Shown here in pieces: positions 5,114 to 5,143 of a stretch of 5,143 bases of DNA. Both the position numbers and the translations under genes were made by a program. The DNA comes from Candidatus Tariuqbacter arcticus (GTDB lineage Bacteria; Electryoneota; Tariuqbacteria; Tariuqbacterales; Tariuqbacteraceae): the NCBI GenBank assembly GCA_013202315.1, contig JABMRZ010000370.1:1-5143 (forward strand), in the 5' to 3' direction. Within the stretch, counting starts at the first letter, position 1; every line of letters begins with the position of its first letter. Below the pieces are notes generated by a model, which saw only the letters and a list, made by a program, of their open reading frames with translations, did not search any database and had not been told where the DNA came from.

Positions 5114-5143
5114 GTCATTCCGGCTTGTCCGGAATCGGCTCGA
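5114..5143. repeat. Palindromic intergenic element of the GTCATTCCGG family, copy 3, cut by the window end
   Basis: Positions 5114-5140 differ by one base from 987-1013. The TCCGG/CCGGA hairpin around CTTGT is intact. The right half would lie beyond the window. Confidence 0.75.

Larger units (their letters stand above)
4789..5143. other. Region upstream of the response regulator, 355 bases, no large gene
   Basis: It holds two copies of a CTCCGCAGTCGAC-containing repeat (from 4809 and 5029), a possible 25-codon hydrophobic ORF (4889-4966), a hairpin GCAGC/GCTGC (4854-4858 with 4869-4873), a hairpin at 5065-5085, and the left half of a palindromic element from 5114. An AT-rich stretch at roughly 4880-5020 is the likeliest place for the response regulator promoter, but no -35/-10 pair stands out from the base composition. 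Confidence 0.6.

Overview
The window looks like a chromosomal piece of an uncultured, free-living bacterium. Five protein genes of ordinary housekeeping or metabolic type all lie on the minus strand. In order of transcription they are a stand-alone response regulator, D-aminoacyl-tRNA deacylase (dtd), a divergent YchF-like P-loop NTPase, a beta-ureidopropionase-like carbon-nitrogen hydrolase, and the FAD-binding subunit of a xanthine-dehydrogenase-type molybdenum hydroxylase. Moderate-to-low GC, scarce Shine-Dalgarno signals and intergenic DNA full of short palindromic and tandem repeats recall genomes of candidate phyla in or near the FCB group. That placement is an impression from style, not a demonstrated assignment.

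Layout. Positions 1-21 hold the end of a terminal-inverted-repeat element, followed by the molybdenum hydroxylase FAD subunit (32-901). Positions 902-1211 have no gene but hold a possible -10 box, a palindromic element (987-1064) and a heptamer tandem repeat. The carbon-nitrogen hydrolase is at 1212-2087. It is followed by an octamer-like tandem repeat and a complete element (2216-2356) whose end matches the one at position 1. The YchF-like gene is at 2359-3402. Next come another heptamer repeat, a second palindromic element (3522-3603) and a 13-codon plus-strand ORF with a strong ribosome binding site. dtd is at 3670-4107, followed by a heptamer repeat, a decamer repeat and an imperfect palindrome. 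The response regulator is at 4366-4788. The last 355 bases hold two copies of a CTCCGCAGTCGAC repeat, a possible 25-residue membrane microprotein, hairpins, and the left half of a third palindromic element cut by the window end.

How the genes relate. The four gaps between the genes are 258, 267, 271 and 310 bases and each is occupied by repeats, so there is no tight operon and the genes are probably expressed separately. The only plausible functional pairing is the ureidopropionase-like enzyme (pyrimidine or other N-carbamoyl compound breakdown) with the xanthine-dehydrogenase-like subunit (purine breakdown). It is weak, because the partner subunits of the latter are not in view. I do not see a defence system, CRISPR array, transposase, tRNA or rRNA. 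The most unusual content is the repeat-packed intergenic DNA and the degenerate nucleotide-binding motifs of the YchF-like protein.
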